Assembly: GCF_015291885.1 (NCBI RefSeq)
Contig: NZ_CP036186.1
Span: forward strand, 2,121,001 to 2,185,000
DNA from: Stutzerimonas stutzeri
GTDB lineage: Bacteria; Pseudomonadota; Gammaproteobacteria; Pseudomonadales; Pseudomonadaceae
Reading direction: 5' to 3'
DNA: 64,000 nt
Shown here: piece after piece, positions 51,569 through 60,858 of the stretch
Layout of the letters: every line of letters starts with the position of its first letter
Position numbering within the stretch: the stretch's first letter is position 1
Translations under genes and position numbers: made by a program
The notes under the pieces: generated by a model
What the model was told of the DNA's origin: nothing
The model's database searches: none
The model's input: only the letters and a program-made list of their open reading frames with translations

Positions 51569-52114
51569 TTATCGGTCAGTGCGGTAGATCTTCTCCGGAT
51601 TCATCTTCGGGCTCCACGGCAGGTTGGCGTTCTGCCAGCCGTTCTGCAGACGCAAGCCCGCTTGCGGCCCTTCCTTTATCGCTGAGCCCTGGAATCCGTC
51701 GACAACGTAGCGGGCGTTGGGGAAGCCGTTATCGCGCAGAAAATCAGCACTTGGCTTGCCACGCTCGCTACCGGAGCGACACATGGTGATGATCTCGGCA
51801 TCATTGCTCAGCCCACGCTTGTCCAGCTCGGCCCGAATCTGTGCAATGAACTGAGGATTGCGATTGGTCTGGAACACTCCTCGCTCCTCGTTCCAGGTAT
51901 TGCGGTCAACCAGCAGGAACGGAACGTTGACGTCCACTGCATCGGTGAAACCGACGAACATGATTTCCACCGGGTCGCGTACATCGACGAATAGAACTTG
52001 CGCGTTCTCTTCTTGAGAACGGGCGTAGACGTCTTGGGGCGATATTTCGAGTTCCACAGCCTGAGCGGTGGCGGCTAGCAGGCCGAATGAGGCAGCGATC
52101 AACAGTGATTTCAT
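51569..52114 (-). CDS. Periplasmic rhodanese-like protein
   Basis: A 181-residue exported rhodanese. Signal peptide 1-19 (cleaved near AQA-VE). One rhodanese domain with the active-site loop CRSGSERG and catalytic Cys112 (IITMCRSGSERG), and a DVRDPVEIMFVGF stretch typical of single-domain sulfurtransferases. A long C-terminal tail (GWQNANLPWSPKMNPEKIYRTD) is present. Sulfane sulfur transfer in the periplasm is likely. The region upstream holds a CsoR/CstR-like operator, which fits sulfide or persulfide control. Confidence 0.86.
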   Translation of the reverse strand: MKSLLIAASFGLLAATAQAVELEISPQDVYARSQEENAQVLFVDVRDPVEIMFVGFTDAVDVNVPFLLVDRNTWNEERGVFQTNRNPQFIAQIRAELDKRGLSNDAEIITMCRSGSERGKPSADFLRDNGFPNARYVVDGFQGSAIKEGPQAGLRLQNGWQNANLPWSPKMNPEKIYRTDR

Positions 52115-52420
52115 CGGAATGCTCCAGCATCTATGCGTAAAAGTAGGCGGGTTCATCATATACCCATGGGGGTATTTATTCAGTCGTCAATTTTAGTGTG
52201 TTTCTTATGCCTGCAGCACTGGAGGGCTGCGTTCTGGTAGGCATGTTCGCGGTCATCAGGCGCATACGTCTGATCAGGAGCATCAGCAACGCGAAATGGC
52301 ACTGACGGTGTGGAGTCGGGGCACGCAGTTAAGTGTCGTGCCTGGCGGCCTGATTAGATTGTAATGATCTGTAGCAAGGTCGAGCGGTGGTCTCGCGGTA
52401 CAGCCAGGCAGCGTGAACTA
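52115..52420. other. Region between rhodanese gene and first IS630-family element
   Basis: This region holds the rhodanese leader, the 16-bp operator-like palindrome at 52160-52175, and about 240 bases (52180-52420) without a supported gene or known element, ending at the IS target TA (52419-52420). Confidence 0.5.
52160..52175 (-). promoter_or_regulatory. CsoR/CstR-like operator upstream of rhodanese gene
   Basis: ATACCC-ATGG-GGGTAT is a 16-bp inverted repeat with a CCCATGGG core, of the form seen in operators of CsoR/CstR-family repressors (A/T-rich ends around C and G runs). It lies about 46 bases before the start codon, next to a weak TATGAT -10 box on the minus strand. No csoR-like gene is in the window. 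Confidence 0.5.
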
Positions 52421-53527
52421 TTAACCTGGCAAATAAATAGGGCATATTAGATAATCTGTCTCCATGAAAATAGATGCCCGTAAACTCAGCCCCCAAGAAC
52501 AACGTGAAAAGCGCTCCACGGCCCTACGCATGCGTGAGCAGGGTTACACCTACAAGGCTATTGGCGAAGCGGTTGGTGTTCACCCCCGCACTATTGCTCA
52601 CTGGGCGCAGGTCGCAGAACATAAAGGCGAAAAGGCTGCCATTGCCGGCGGCCAGCGTGGTGTGCGCCAGGGTGATCGCCGCAGTTTGAGCTCCAGCCAG
52701 GAAGTGCTGATTCGCACCTTGATGACCGATAAGATGCCCGACCAACTCAAACTCGGCTTTGCGCTCTGGACGCGTGATGCGGTGCGAGAACTGATCCGCC
52801 AGCGCTGTGGTTTTCTCATGCCGGTTCGAACGGTTGGTGAATACCTCAAGCGTTGGGGCTACACCCCGCAGCGCCCACTGCATCGGGCTTATCAGCAGAA
52901 ACCTGAAGTGGTTCAGCACTGGCTGGATAATGAATATCCACGCATCGCACAGCGGGCCAGGGCTGAGAATGGTGAGATTCAGTGGGGCGACGAAACCGGT
53001 ATGCGCAGTGACAGCCATGCTGGCCGCAGCTACGCCCCTATTGGCGAAACGCCGGTGCGCCTGGTCAGCGGCAGTCGTTTTTCCACCAACATGATTTCCA
53101 CCGTGACCAATCGGGGCAAACTGCGCTTCATGCTGTATCGGGAAACGCTGACAGCCCCAGTGCTGATTCGCTTCCTGAGTCGCCTGATTCGCGATGCTCA
53201 GGGCCGCAAGGTGTTCCTGATTCTCGACAACCTGCGCGTACACCACAGCAAAAAGGTGAGCGCCTGGGTTGGCGACCGCAAAGAGCAAATCGAACTGTTC
53301 TTCTTGCCGGCCTACGCCCCGGAGTTGAACCCTGACGAGTATTTGAATTGTGATTTGAAACATCAGGTTCGCACGGGCTTGCCGGCGCGTAATCAGGACG
53401 AACTGGAAAGGCGTGTTCGCTCGGTCATGAGACGATTGCAATTACGCCCTCAAAGAATCCGTTCTTATTTCCGGCATCCACGTATCGCCTACGCAGCATG
53501 ATTTGGTGTATTTGATTGCCGGGTTAA
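52421..53527 (+). mobile_element. IS630-family insertion sequence, copy 1
   Basis: 1,107 bp. Terminal inverted repeats are TTAACCTGGCAA (left) and TTAACCCGGCAA (right end read inward). Flanking TA at 52419-52420 and 53528-53529 fits the TA target duplication of the IS630/Tc1/mariner group. It carries one transposase gene. The sequence is identical, as far as compared, to copy 2 at 62487-63593 in the opposite orientation. Confidence 0.93.
52464..53501 (+). CDS. IS630-family transposase, copy 1
   Basis: A 345-residue intact transposase. The N-terminal helix-turn-helix domain (residues about 10-130) includes MREQGYTYKAIGEAVGVHPRTI and a second winged part. The DDE catalytic residues are Asp176 (WGDETGM), Asp255 (LILDNLRVHH) and Glu292 (ELNPDEYLN), with 36 residues between the last two. 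No frameshift is present, so the element looks capable of transposition. It reads into the enclosed 9-kb block. Confidence 0.95.
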   Translation: MKIDARKLSPQEQREKRSTALRMREQGYTYKAIGEAVGVHPRTIAHWAQVAEHKGEKAAIAGGQRGVRQGDRRSLSSSQEVLIRTLMTDKMPDQLKLGFALWTRDAVRELIRQRCGFLMPVRTVGEYLKRWGYTPQRPLHRAYQQKPEVVQHWLDNEYPRIAQRARAENGEIQWGDETGMRSDSHAGRSYAPIGETPVRLVSGSRFSTNMISTVTNRGKLRFMLYRETLTAPVLIRFLSRLIRDAQGRKVFLILDNLRVHHSKKVSAWVGDRKEQIELFFLPAYAPELNPDEYLNCDLKHQVRTGLPARNQDELERRVRSVMRRLQLRPQRIRSYFRHPRIAYAA

Positions 53528-53637
53528 TAGTCTCTTAACCGGAGTCATGGAAAAAAACGTCAGCGGCGACAGAATCGAGCGTTGTGAAAACAAACTGGCT
53601 GGCTTCCTGCGCGCTGGCGTACAGCGGAGATTTGGCG

Positions 53638-54093
53638 ATGAAGATCGAACGATTCGAAGACCTGATCGACTGGACACGCGATACCCACGCCATGCTGGCG
53701 CGTTGCATGGCGCGGTGCTCCGACAAGCACGATGAAACGCGAGCCAAATGGCTGCTGGTCTATGTGGCGGATCACGAGCGTGCCCTGGCTGAGACGATCG
53801 ACAAGATCGAGAAACACGCCGATCCGAAGGCGTTGCACACCTGGATCTATGACTATCTGACACGCAATCCGGTGTTGCGCAATCAGGCCTGCAAGGCGTA
53901 CGACACCATGACCGTGGAGGAGATCTCGCTGGATATCTTCACCATCCACAATCAGGTCATCGATCTGTATCGATCGCTGGCCCGTCGCGCCGAAATTGAC
54001 GGCGCGCGCAATCTGGCAGAAGACCTTTTGCACCTTGAAGAGCACGAAACGATGCGGCTGGCGCGGCAGGTGAGCCGTATCCACGAGATGTAA
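53638..54093 (+). CDS. Hypothetical helical protein
   Basis: A 151-residue protein of unknown family, predicted as four or five helices. Histidine and acidic clusters (VADHERALAE at 43-52 and HLEEHETMRL at 132-141) could bind metal in a ferritin- or hemerythrin-like bundle, but no complete diiron motif is present and this is only a structural guess. ATG 53638 follows GGAG; a longer start at 53584 is less likely. It lies 109 bases inside the first IS element. Confidence 0.65.
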   Translation: MKIERFEDLIDWTRDTHAMLARCMARCSDKHDETRAKWLLVYVADHERALAETIDKIEKHADPKALHTWIYDYLTRNPVLRNQACKAYDTMTVEEISLDIFTIHNQVIDLYRSLARRAEIDGARNLAEDLLHLEEHETMRLARQVSRIHEM

Positions 54094-54162
54094 GCACAGG
54101 CGTGGGCAGGTCATTTCGAGCATACTGCCGCACCAATCAGGATGCTGCTCGCGGGGCGGTGG

Positions 54163-54600
54163 ATGTTCGCGCTTTCCGGCTATCTCGGCCTTTTCATTGC
54201 GGCATTTGGCGCCGCTACGCTATTGCCTATGCAGTCCGAAGCGGTGCTTGCCGGTCTTCTGCTTTCGGAGCGTTACGCGGTCTGGGCGCTGGTCACCGTG
54301 GCCAGCCTGGGCAATGTGCTGGGGTCACTGGTGAACTGGCTGCTCGGGCGTTACGTCGAGCATTTTCGCCACAAGCGCTGGTTTCCAGTCAACGAACGCC
54401 AGCTGGCCAAGGCACAGGACAGCTACCACCGCTACGGTCGCTGGACCTTGCTGCTAAGCTGGGTGCCGATCATCGGTGATCCACTGACCTTGGTCGCCGG
54501 CGTGATGCGTGAGCCGCTATGGAGCTTTCTGCTGATCGTTACCTTGGCCAAGACCGCACGCTATCTGATCGTGATGGGCCTGACGCTCGGCTGGATGTGA
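54163..54600 (+). CDS. YqaA family membrane protein
   Basis: A 145-residue inner-membrane protein of the YqaA/DedA-like family. Features: GLFIAAFGAATLLPMQSEAVLAGL, the glycine-rich ASLGNVLGSLVNWLLGRYVEHF, SYHRYGRWTLLLSWVPIIGDPLTLVAGVMR and the final helix. The G-x-P-x-D region matches the family's second half. Related DedA proteins flip membrane lipids; function here is not known. An earlier in-frame ATG (54142) has no proper ribosome site. Confidence 0.82.
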   Translation: MFALSGYLGLFIAAFGAATLLPMQSEAVLAGLLLSERYAVWALVTVASLGNVLGSLVNWLLGRYVEHFRHKRWFPVNERQLAKAQDSYHRYGRWTLLLSWVPIIGDPLTLVAGVMREPLWSFLLIVTLAKTARYLIVMGLTLGWM

Positions 54601-54671
54601 CGCAAGGGCTGACAGCGCGACTATGCCTGGTTGATCATGCATCATCGACAACCGGCAGGAATCCGAGCGGC

Positions 54672-55739
54672 ATGATCATCGAGGCACAAACGACAGCAGA
54701 CGCAGCGGTTGGCACGGCCAGTGCCAGCCGTGACAGCATCAGCGTCCGTTTGGTGGCCGAGGCACTGCTCAGTTTCGGCGGGCCGCGGCTGAGCGCCGAG
54801 CAACTGCTGGAGGAAATCGGTCTCGACCCCGCCTGCCTGCAAGATCCCGACGGCCGCATGGACGTGCGCGACTACTCGCAACTCTGGCTGCGCCTGGCGC
54901 GGCGCTTCGACGACGAATTCTTCGGCATGGACCCGCGCCGGCTGCGCTCGGGCAGCTTCGTTTTTCTCAGCCGCAGCTGCATCCAGCAGCCCACGCTGGA
55001 GAAAGCGCTGGTTCACGCGCTGGAGTTTCTCGGCCTGGGGCTGGAGAACCTGCGTGGCAAGCTGATCCGCAGCCAGAGCCTGGCAGAGGTGGTGCTGCGC
55101 GAGCGCAACGCCGAGCCGGCGCGCGCCTTCTGCTACTTCACCTTCTGGATGCTCCTGCACGGTCTGGCCTGCTGGCTGGTGGGGCGGCGCATCCCGCTGC
55201 TGGCGGTCGAATTGCGTTGTGCCGAGCCGGACTACACGGACGATTACCGGGTGATGTTTTCCGACAACCTGCGTTTCGGCCGACCCTCGACGCGGATCAT
55301 CTTCGCTGCCGAAGTGCTCGATCTGCCGATCCGTCGCAGCGAAGCGGAGCTGCGTGCGTTTCTTGCCGAGGCCCCGGCGAACATTCTGGTGCGCTACCGT
55401 GATCACTCCAGCCTGGCGAGTCGCATCAAGCAGCACCTGCGCAGCCTGCCTGCCGAACGCTGGCCGGACAGCGAGACGCTGGCACAGACGCTGTGCATCT
55501 CGGCCTCGACGTTCCGTCGCCGACTGGCGGAGGCGGGGCAGCCTTATCAGGCGATCAAGGATGGCTTGCGCCAGGAAATGGCCACCGAGTGGCTGGCCGA
55601 TGCCGCCATCAGCTATGGGGAAATCGCCGAGCGCCTTGGGTTTGCCGATGTCAGCTCGTTCTACAAGGCGTTCCGCAAGTGGACGGGTATCAATCCGGGC
55701 CATTACCGCAATCTGATCCTGGCGCCGGCACGGCGCTGA
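54672..55739 (+). CDS. AraC-family transcriptional regulator
   Basis: A 355-residue regulator with an N-terminal arabinose-binding-like domain (PF12625 type, about residues 25-220, RRFDDEFFGMDPRRLRSGSFVFLSRSC and the later RNAEPARAFCYFTFWMLLHGL) and a C-terminal AraC helix-turn-helix domain (about 250-350, SETLAQTLCISASTFRRRLAEAG and GEIAERLGFADVSSFYKAFRKWTG). It is upstream of, and co-oriented with, the acyl-CoA operon and probably controls it; the inducer may be the acid or its CoA ester. ATG 54672 is chosen over longer frames overlapping the yqaA-like gene. Confidence 0.9.
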   Translation: MIIEAQTTADAAVGTASASRDSISVRLVAEALLSFGGPRLSAEQLLEEIGLDPACLQDPDGRMDVRDYSQLWLRLARRFDDEFFGMDPRRLRSGSFVFLSRSCIQQPTLEKALVHALEFLGLGLENLRGKLIRSQSLAEVVLRERNAEPARAFCYFTFWMLLHGLACWLVGRRIPLLAVELRCAEPDYTDDYRVMFSDNLRFGRPSTRIIFAAEVLDLPIRRSEAELRAFLAEAPANILVRYRDHSSLASRIKQHLRSLPAERWPDSETLAQTLCISASTFRRRLAEAGQPYQAIKDGLRQEMATEWLADAAISYGEIAERLGFADVSSFYKAFRKWTGINPGHYRNLILAPARR

Positions 55740-55795
55740 TTCCCTCGCCTCGCAGCTTCAGCTCGCTGACGTACACCGCGGCGTTGGCGTAGTCG

Positions 55796-55817
55796 CGTTT
55801 TGCCATTGGCCAAAACG
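55796..55817 (+). promoter_or_regulatory. Inverted repeat before the acyl-CoA operon
   Basis: CGTTTTG (55796-55802) and CAAAACG (55811-55817) are a perfect 7-bp inverted repeat with an 8-base spacer, about 100 bases upstream of the SDR gene. It may be the binding site for the adjacent AraC-type regulator or another regulator; the former more often uses direct repeats. Confidence 0.45.
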
Positions 55818-55916
55818 GTCAGGCAGGTTGAGAACATCGACCATTGCCGCACCCGTGTGGCTGCCCAAAGATAACCCCGGCTTCGCACCGAATAACAACA
55901 AGCACGGGAGAGAGCC

Positions 55917-56684
55917 ATGCAGATTCGCGACAAGGTATTCCTCATTACGGGCGGCGCCTCCGGCCTTGGCGCTGCCGCGGCCCAGGCGCTGGTCGAGGCG
56001 GGTGGCAAAGTTGTGCTGGCCGACCTGGATGAAGCGGCAGCCAATGCCACTGCCGAGGGGCTGGGCCCCAATGCGCTGGGCGTCGTTGCCGACATTCGTG
56101 ACGAACAGGCCGCACGGCATGCCGTCGTCACCGCCCGCGAACATTTCGGCGCGCTGCACGGACTGGTCAACTGTGCCGGCGTCGCCGGCGGCGAGAAGGT
56201 CCTCGGTCGCAACGGCCCGCACAGTTTGGACGGCTTCAGCCGCATCGTCGGCATCAACCTGATCGGCAGTTTCAACATGCTGCGCCTGGCCGCCGAAGCC
56301 ATGGCCGAGAACACACCTGACGAAGGCGGCGAGCGCGGCGCGATCATCAATACGGCATCAATTGCCGCCTTCGACGGGCAGATCGGCCAGGCGGCCTATG
56401 CCGCGTCCAAGGGCGGTGTGGTCAGCATGACCCTGCCGGCCGCCCGTGAGCTGGCGCGCTTCGGCATCCGTGTGATGACCATCGCCCCCGGCGTGTTCGA
56501 GACGCCGATGATGGCCGGCATGACCCAGGAAATCCGCGACTCGCTGGCCGCCGGCGTGCCGTTTCCGCCACGCCTGGGCCACCCGGCCGAATACGCCGCG
56601 CTGGTGCGGCACATCTTCGAGAACAGCATGCTCAACGGTGAGGTGATCCGCCTCGACGGCGCCTTGCGCATGGCCGCCAAGTGA
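55917..56684 (+). CDS. Short-chain dehydrogenase, HSD10-type 3-hydroxyacyl-CoA dehydrogenase
   Basis: A 255-residue SDR. The cofactor motif is TGGASGLG (residues 11-18), and the catalytic Ser148, Tyr161 and Lys165 fit ([24 protein letters not shown]). The insert [30 protein letters not shown] is characteristic of type II 3-hydroxyacyl-CoA (2-methyl-3-hydroxybutyryl-CoA) dehydrogenases. It would oxidise a 3-hydroxyacyl-CoA with NAD. First gene of a five-gene operon; the stop is 11 bases before the thiolase gene. Confidence 0.89.
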   Translation: MQIRDKVFLITGGASGLGAAAAQALVEAGGKVVLADLDEAAANATAEGLGPNALGVVADIRDEQAARHAVVTAREHFGALHGLVNCAGVAGGEKVLGRNGPHSLDGFSRIVGINLIGSFNMLRLAAEAMAENTPDEGGERGAIINTASIAAFDGQIGQAAYAASKGGVVSMTLPAARELARFGIRVMTIAPGVFETPMMAGMTQEIRDSLAAGVPFPPRLGHPAEYAALVRHIFENSMLNGEVIRLDGALRMAAK

Positions 56685-56695
56685 AGGAAGCAGAG

Positions 56696-57880
56696 ATGAA
56701 AGATGATCCGATCGTAATCGTCAGCAGCGCGCGCACGCCCATGGGCGGTTTTCAGGGCGACCTGCAGGGCATGACCGCATGGCAGCTCGGCGCTGCCGCC
56801 ATCCGCGCCACCGTGGAACGCAGCGGCCTGCCGGCCGAGAACGTGCAGGACGTGCTGATGGGCTGCGTGTTGCCCGCCGGCCAGGGCCAGGCACCGGCAC
56901 GGCAGGCGGCGTTGAGCGCCGGGCTGACCCGCGCCACCACTTGTACCACCGTGAACAAGATGTGCGGCTCGGGCATGCAGACGGTGATCATGGCGCACGA
57001 CCAGCTGCTGGCGGGCAGCGCGGAGATCGTCGTCGCCGGCGGCATGGAAAGCATGTCCAACGCGCCTTATCTGCTCGACCGCGCCCGTGGCGGCTACCGC
57101 ATGGGCCATGGGCGGGTGCTCGACCACATGTTCCTCGACGGTCTGGAAGACTCGTTCGACAAGGGGCGGCTGATGGGCACCTTCGCCGAGGAATGCGCCG
57201 ACGCGTTCGGCTTCAGCCGTGAAGCCCAGGACGCCTACGCGCTCGAGTCCCTGCGCCGCGCTCAGGTGGCGATAAGTGAGGGGCGTTTTGCCGAAGAGAT
57301 CGTTGCGCTGGAGGTCACCCAGGGCAAACAGCAGCGGCAAATCCGCGACGACGAGCAGCCGCCCAAGGCGATGCCGGAAAAGATTCCCAGTCTGAAACCG
57401 GCGTTCCGCGAAGGCGGCACGGTGACTGCGGCCAACTCCAGTTCGATCTCCGACGGCGCCGCCGCGCTGCTGCTGATGCGCCGCTCCGAAGCGGAGCGCT
57501 GGGGCCTGCAGCCGCAGGCGGTAATCCACGGCCACGCGGCCTACGCTGATGCACCGAATCTGTTCACCACGGCGCCAATCGGCGCGATCCGCAAGCTGAT
57601 GGAACGCACCGGCTGGTCCACCGAAGACGTGGATCTGTTCGAGATCAACGAAGCCTTCGCGGTCGTCGCCATGGCCAGCATGCGCGAGCTCGGTCTGGAC
57701 CATGCCAAGGTCAACGTCAACGGTGGCGCCTGTGCGCTTGGCCATCCGATCGGTGCCTCCGGCGCGCGGATCCTGGTGACGCTGCTTTCGGCCCTCCGTG
57801 CCCGTGGCCTGCGCCGTGGCGTGGCGGCGATATGCATCGGCGGCGGCGAAGCCACCGCCATGGCCGTCGAACTGATCTGA
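56696..57880 (+). CDS. Acetyl-CoA C-acyltransferase (thiolase)
   Basis: A 394-residue degradative-type thiolase. Nucleophile Cys90 ([11 protein letters not shown]), His350 ([11 protein letters not shown]) and the second Cys380 (CIGGGEATA) form the classic thiolase active site, with NEAFAVVAM before them. It would cleave the 3-ketoacyl-CoA into acetyl-CoA (or propionyl-CoA for 2-methyl-branched substrates) and a shortened acyl-CoA. ATG 56696 follows AAGGA; an in-frame GTG at 56681 overlaps the SDR gene end. Confidence 0.95.
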   Translation: MKDDPIVIVSSARTPMGGFQGDLQGMTAWQLGAAAIRATVERSGLPAENVQDVLMGCVLPAGQGQAPARQAALSAGLTRATTCTTVNKMCGSGMQTVIMAHDQLLAGSAEIVVAGGMESMSNAPYLLDRARGGYRMGHGRVLDHMFLDGLEDSFDKGRLMGTFAEECADAFGFSREAQDAYALESLRRAQVAISEGRFAEEIVALEVTQGKQQRQIRDDEQPPKAMPEKIPSLKPAFREGGTVTAANSSSISDGAAALLLMRRSEAERWGLQPQAVIHGHAAYADAPNLFTTAPIGAIRKLMERTGWSTEDVDLFEINEAFAVVAMASMRELGLDHAKVNVNGGACALGHPIGASGARILVTLLSALRARGLRRGVAAICIGGGEATAMAVELI

Positions 57881-57890
57881 GGAGGCATCC

Positions 57891-59030
57891 ATGCTGCCCA
57901 ATGAAGATCAAAACGCGATCGCCGATATGGCTCGCCAGTTCGCTCAGGAACGACTGAAGCCCTTCGCCGAACAGTGGAGCCGCGAGCATCGCTATCCTGC
58001 CGAGGCAATCGGCGAAATGGCCGCACTCGGCTTCTTCGGCATGCTGGTGCCGGAGCAGTGGGGCGGCAGCGACACCGGCTACCTGGCCTATGCCATGGCA
58101 CTGGAAGAGATTGCCGCCGGTGACGGCGCCTGCTCGACCATCATGAGCGTGCACAACTCGGTGGGCTGCGTGCCGATCCTGCGCTTCGGCAGCGATCAGC
58201 AGAAGCGCGACTTCCTTGCCCCGCTGGCACGCGGCGAGCAGATCGGCGCCTTCGCTCTAACCGAACCGCAGGCCGGTTCCGATGCCAGCAGCCTGCGTAC
58301 CCGCGCCCGGCGCGATGGTGATCATTACGTGCTCAATGGCGCCAAGCAGTTCATCACTTCCGGCAAGCATGCCGGCACGGTGATCGTCTTTGCGGTGACC
58401 GACCCGGATGCCGGCAAGCGCGGCATCAGTGCCTTCATCGTGCCCACCGACAGCCCCGGCTATCAGGTGGTGCGGGTCGAGGACAAGCTCGGCCAGCACG
58501 CCTCGGATACCTGCCAGATCGCCTTCGAGGACCTGCGCGTACCGGTCGCCAACCGTCTGGGCGAGGAGGGCGAAGGCTACCGCATCGCCCTGGCAAACCT
58601 GGAAGGGGGACGCATCGGCATCGCCGCCCAGGCGGTGGGCATGGCCCGCGCGGCGTTCGAAGCGGCGCGTGATTACGCCCGCGACCGCGAGACCTTTGGC
58701 AAGCCGATCATCGAGCATCAGGCCGTGGCGTTCCGTCTGGCCGACATGGCCACGCAGATCGCTGTGGCACGGCAGATGGTCCATCACGCTGCGGCGCTGC
58801 GCGAGGCCGGACGGCCGGCATTGGTGGAGGCCTCGATGGCCAAGCTGTTCGCCTCGGAGATGGCGGAAAAGGTCTGCTCGGCAGCGATCCAGACCCTGGG
58901 CGGCTATGGCTACCTGTCCGACTTCCCGGTGGAGCGCATCTACCGCGACGTACGGGTCTGCCAGATCTACGAAGGCACCAGCGATATTCAGCGCCTGGTC
59001 ATCGCGCGCAACCTCGGAGGGCCGGCCTGA
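57891..59030 (+). CDS. Acyl-CoA dehydrogenase
   Basis: A 379-residue FAD flavoprotein of the short/branched-chain type. Features: [20 protein letters not shown] (FAD and substrate), [40 protein letters not shown] and the C-terminal catalytic Glu361 in [16 protein letters not shown]. The Glu near residue 361-368 places it with SCAD/2-methyl-branched enzymes rather than isovaleryl-CoA dehydrogenase, whose base is elsewhere. It follows GAGGCATCC ten bases after the thiolase stop. Confidence 0.94.
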   Translation: MLPNEDQNAIADMARQFAQERLKPFAEQWSREHRYPAEAIGEMAALGFFGMLVPEQWGGSDTGYLAYAMALEEIAAGDGACSTIMSVHNSVGCVPILRFGSDQQKRDFLAPLARGEQIGAFALTEPQAGSDASSLRTRARRDGDHYVLNGAKQFITSGKHAGTVIVFAVTDPDAGKRGISAFIVPTDSPGYQVVRVEDKLGQHASDTCQIAFEDLRVPVANRLGEEGEGYRIALANLEGGRIGIAAQAVGMARAAFEAARDYARDRETFGKPIIEHQAVAFRLADMATQIAVARQMVHHAAALREAGRPALVEASMAKLFASEMAEKVCSAAIQTLGGYGYLSDFPVERIYRDVRVCQIYEGTSDIQRLVIARNLGGPA

Positions 59031-59150
59031 GCTGAACCAGCTGCGCCTGCGTGCCCCAAGGCGCATCGATACGTGATTTCAGTGGTGCCGGTAGAACGCC
59101 GTTTCCTCGACCGGCACTTGCACAATAAAAACAAGATAGAGGTAGGAAAC

Positions 59151-60785
59151 ATGCAACCAGGATTGATGCAGAACGCCCCCCTGTTGATCAGCAGCATCGT
59201 CACCCACGCCGCCCGTGCTCATGGTGATCGCGAAATCGTCTCGCGGCTGGTCGACGAACCCCTCTGGCGTTACGACTATGCCGGGCTCGCCGCCCGTTCG
59301 GCGCAGGCCGCCAGCATGCTGGGCAAGCTCGGCATCGGCCCCGGAGATTGCGTGTCGTCGCTGGCCTGGAATACTCACCGTCACTACGAGCTGTTCTTCG
59401 CCGTGCCCGGCATCGGTGCGGTGCTGCACACCGCCAACCCGCGGCTGTCGGACGAACAGATCGTCTACACCATCAACCACGCCGGCAGCCAGGTGCTCTT
59501 GTTCGACAGCAGCTTCGCTGCCTGCGTCGCGCGGCTGCGGCCGCGGTTGGGCAATATCCGGCATTTCATCGAGCTGGCTGCGCAACGGAGTTCCGGCCTG
59601 GAGAATGTCCTGGGCTACGAACAACTGATCGCCGTCGAGCAGCCGCTGGACTGGCCTCAGTTCGACGAGAACGCCGGCGCGGTGCTCTGCTACACCTCTG
59701 GCACCACCGGCGATCCCAAGGGCGTGCTCTACAGCCACCGCTCGGTGGTATTGCACGCCATGGCCGCCGGGCTGTCCGGCGCGTTCGGGCTGTCCGCCTT
59801 CGACTGCATCATGCCGTGCTCGTCGCTCTACCACGGCACCGCCTGGGGCATCCCATTTGCCGCTGCGATCAATGGCTGCAAGTTCGTGCTGCCGTGCGAC
59901 AAGATGGATGGCGCAAGCCTGCAGGAACTGATCAAGAGCGAGGGCGTGACCCTGTCCGGCGGTGTGCCGACCATCTGGACCATGTACCTCGCCCATCTGG
60001 AACGCAGTGGTGAGGATTCCGGCAGCCTGGCACGGCTGGTGATCGGCGGGTCCGCCGTGCCGCGGGCCATGGCCGAGACGTTCCAGACCAAGTACGGCGT
60101 CGCGGTCTGCCAGCTCTGGGGGATGACCGAGACCAGCCCGCTTGGTGTGGTGGCAACGCCGACGCCCAAGCTCGCCGAACGTGGCCAGCAGGCCACCAAC
60201 GACACCATCTGGACGCGCCAGGGGCGCCTGCAATTCGGCATCGAGCTGAAGATCGTCGACGAGGAGGGGCGTGAGCTGCCATGCGACGGCGTCAGTTCCG
60301 GCAGCCTCAAGGTGCGCGGTCCCTGGACGGTGGAGCGCTATTACCGCAGCGATGTGAGCGCACTGGATGAGGATGGCTGGTTCGACACCGGTGACATCGC
60401 CACGCTGGACGCTGACGGCTTCATGCGTATCACCGACCGCAGCAAGGACGTGATCAAGTCCGGCGGCGAATGGGTCAGCTCCATCGATATCGAGAACGTC
60501 GCGGCGGCCTGTCCCGGTGTGAAGGTGGCAGCCGTGGTCGGCGTGTTCCACCCCAAATGGGAAGAACGTCCGGTACTGGTGATCGAGCCGCATGCCGATG
60601 CCGAAGTCACCGTGGAGAAGATCCTCGCTCATCTGGAGCCGAACATCGTCAAGTGGTGGATGCCGGATGCGGTGATCTTCGACGCGGTGCCGCTGACCGC
60701 TACGGGCAAGATCGACAAGAAGGTGCTTCGCGAGCGCTATCGCAACCATCTAGTCGAGAACCAGCTGACCGCCGCGAATCAGTAA
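59151..60785 (+). CDS. AMP-forming acyl-CoA synthetase
   Basis: A 544-residue member of the ANL superfamily that activates a carboxylic acid to acyl-CoA with ATP. The P-loop is [17 protein letters not shown] (residues about 180-195), the gatekeeper region [10 protein letters not shown], the motif [11 protein letters not shown], and near the C-terminus the catalytic Lys in [13 protein letters not shown]. The length and form are those of medium/long-chain or 3-methylmercaptopropionyl-type synthetases; the acid is not identified. ATG 59151 follows GAGGTAGGAAAC. Confidence 0.93.
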   Translation: MQPGLMQNAPLLISSIVTHAARAHGDREIVSRLVDEPLWRYDYAGLAARSAQAASMLGKLGIGPGDCVSSLAWNTHRHYELFFAVPGIGAVLHTANPRLSDEQIVYTINHAGSQVLLFDSSFAACVARLRPRLGNIRHFIELAAQRSSGLENVLGYEQLIAVEQPLDWPQFDENAGAVLCYTSGTTGDPKGVLYSHRSVVLHAMAAGLSGAFGLSAFDCIMPCSSLYHGTAWGIPFAAAINGCKFVLPCDKMDGASLQELIKSEGVTLSGGVPTIWTMYLAHLERSGEDSGSLARLVIGGSAVPRAMAETFQTKYGVAVCQLWGMTETSPLGVVATPTPKLAERGQQATNDTIWTRQGRLQFGIELKIVDEEGRELPCDGVSSGSLKVRGPWTVERYYRSDVSALDEDGWFDTGDIATLDADGFMRITDRSKDVIKSGGEWVSSIDIENVAAACPGVKVAAVVGVFHPKWEERPVLVIEPHADAEVTVEKILAHLEPNIVKWWMPDAVIFDAVPLTATGKIDKKVLRERYRNHLVENQLTAANQ

Positions 60786-60858
60786 CCGTTTGCTGGAAAG
60801 TACGCCCCGTGCCCAGCGGCGCGGGGCGTGCCCGTGCGTGCGAATCAGGAGAGGCAAG

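Noticed and set aside
52524..53441. 305-residue antisense frame inside both IS copies
   Set aside because: Exact opposite-strand shadow of the transposase; recurs only because the IS is duplicated.
53535..53542. TTAACCGG just right of IS copy 1, similar to the IS end
   Set aside because: Eight bases only, diverges after GG; no second end found. Could be chance or a relic.
59079..60749. 556-residue minus-strand frame opposite the AMP ligase gene
   Set aside because: Shadow of a GC-rich gene, His- and Gly-rich composition, no start signal.
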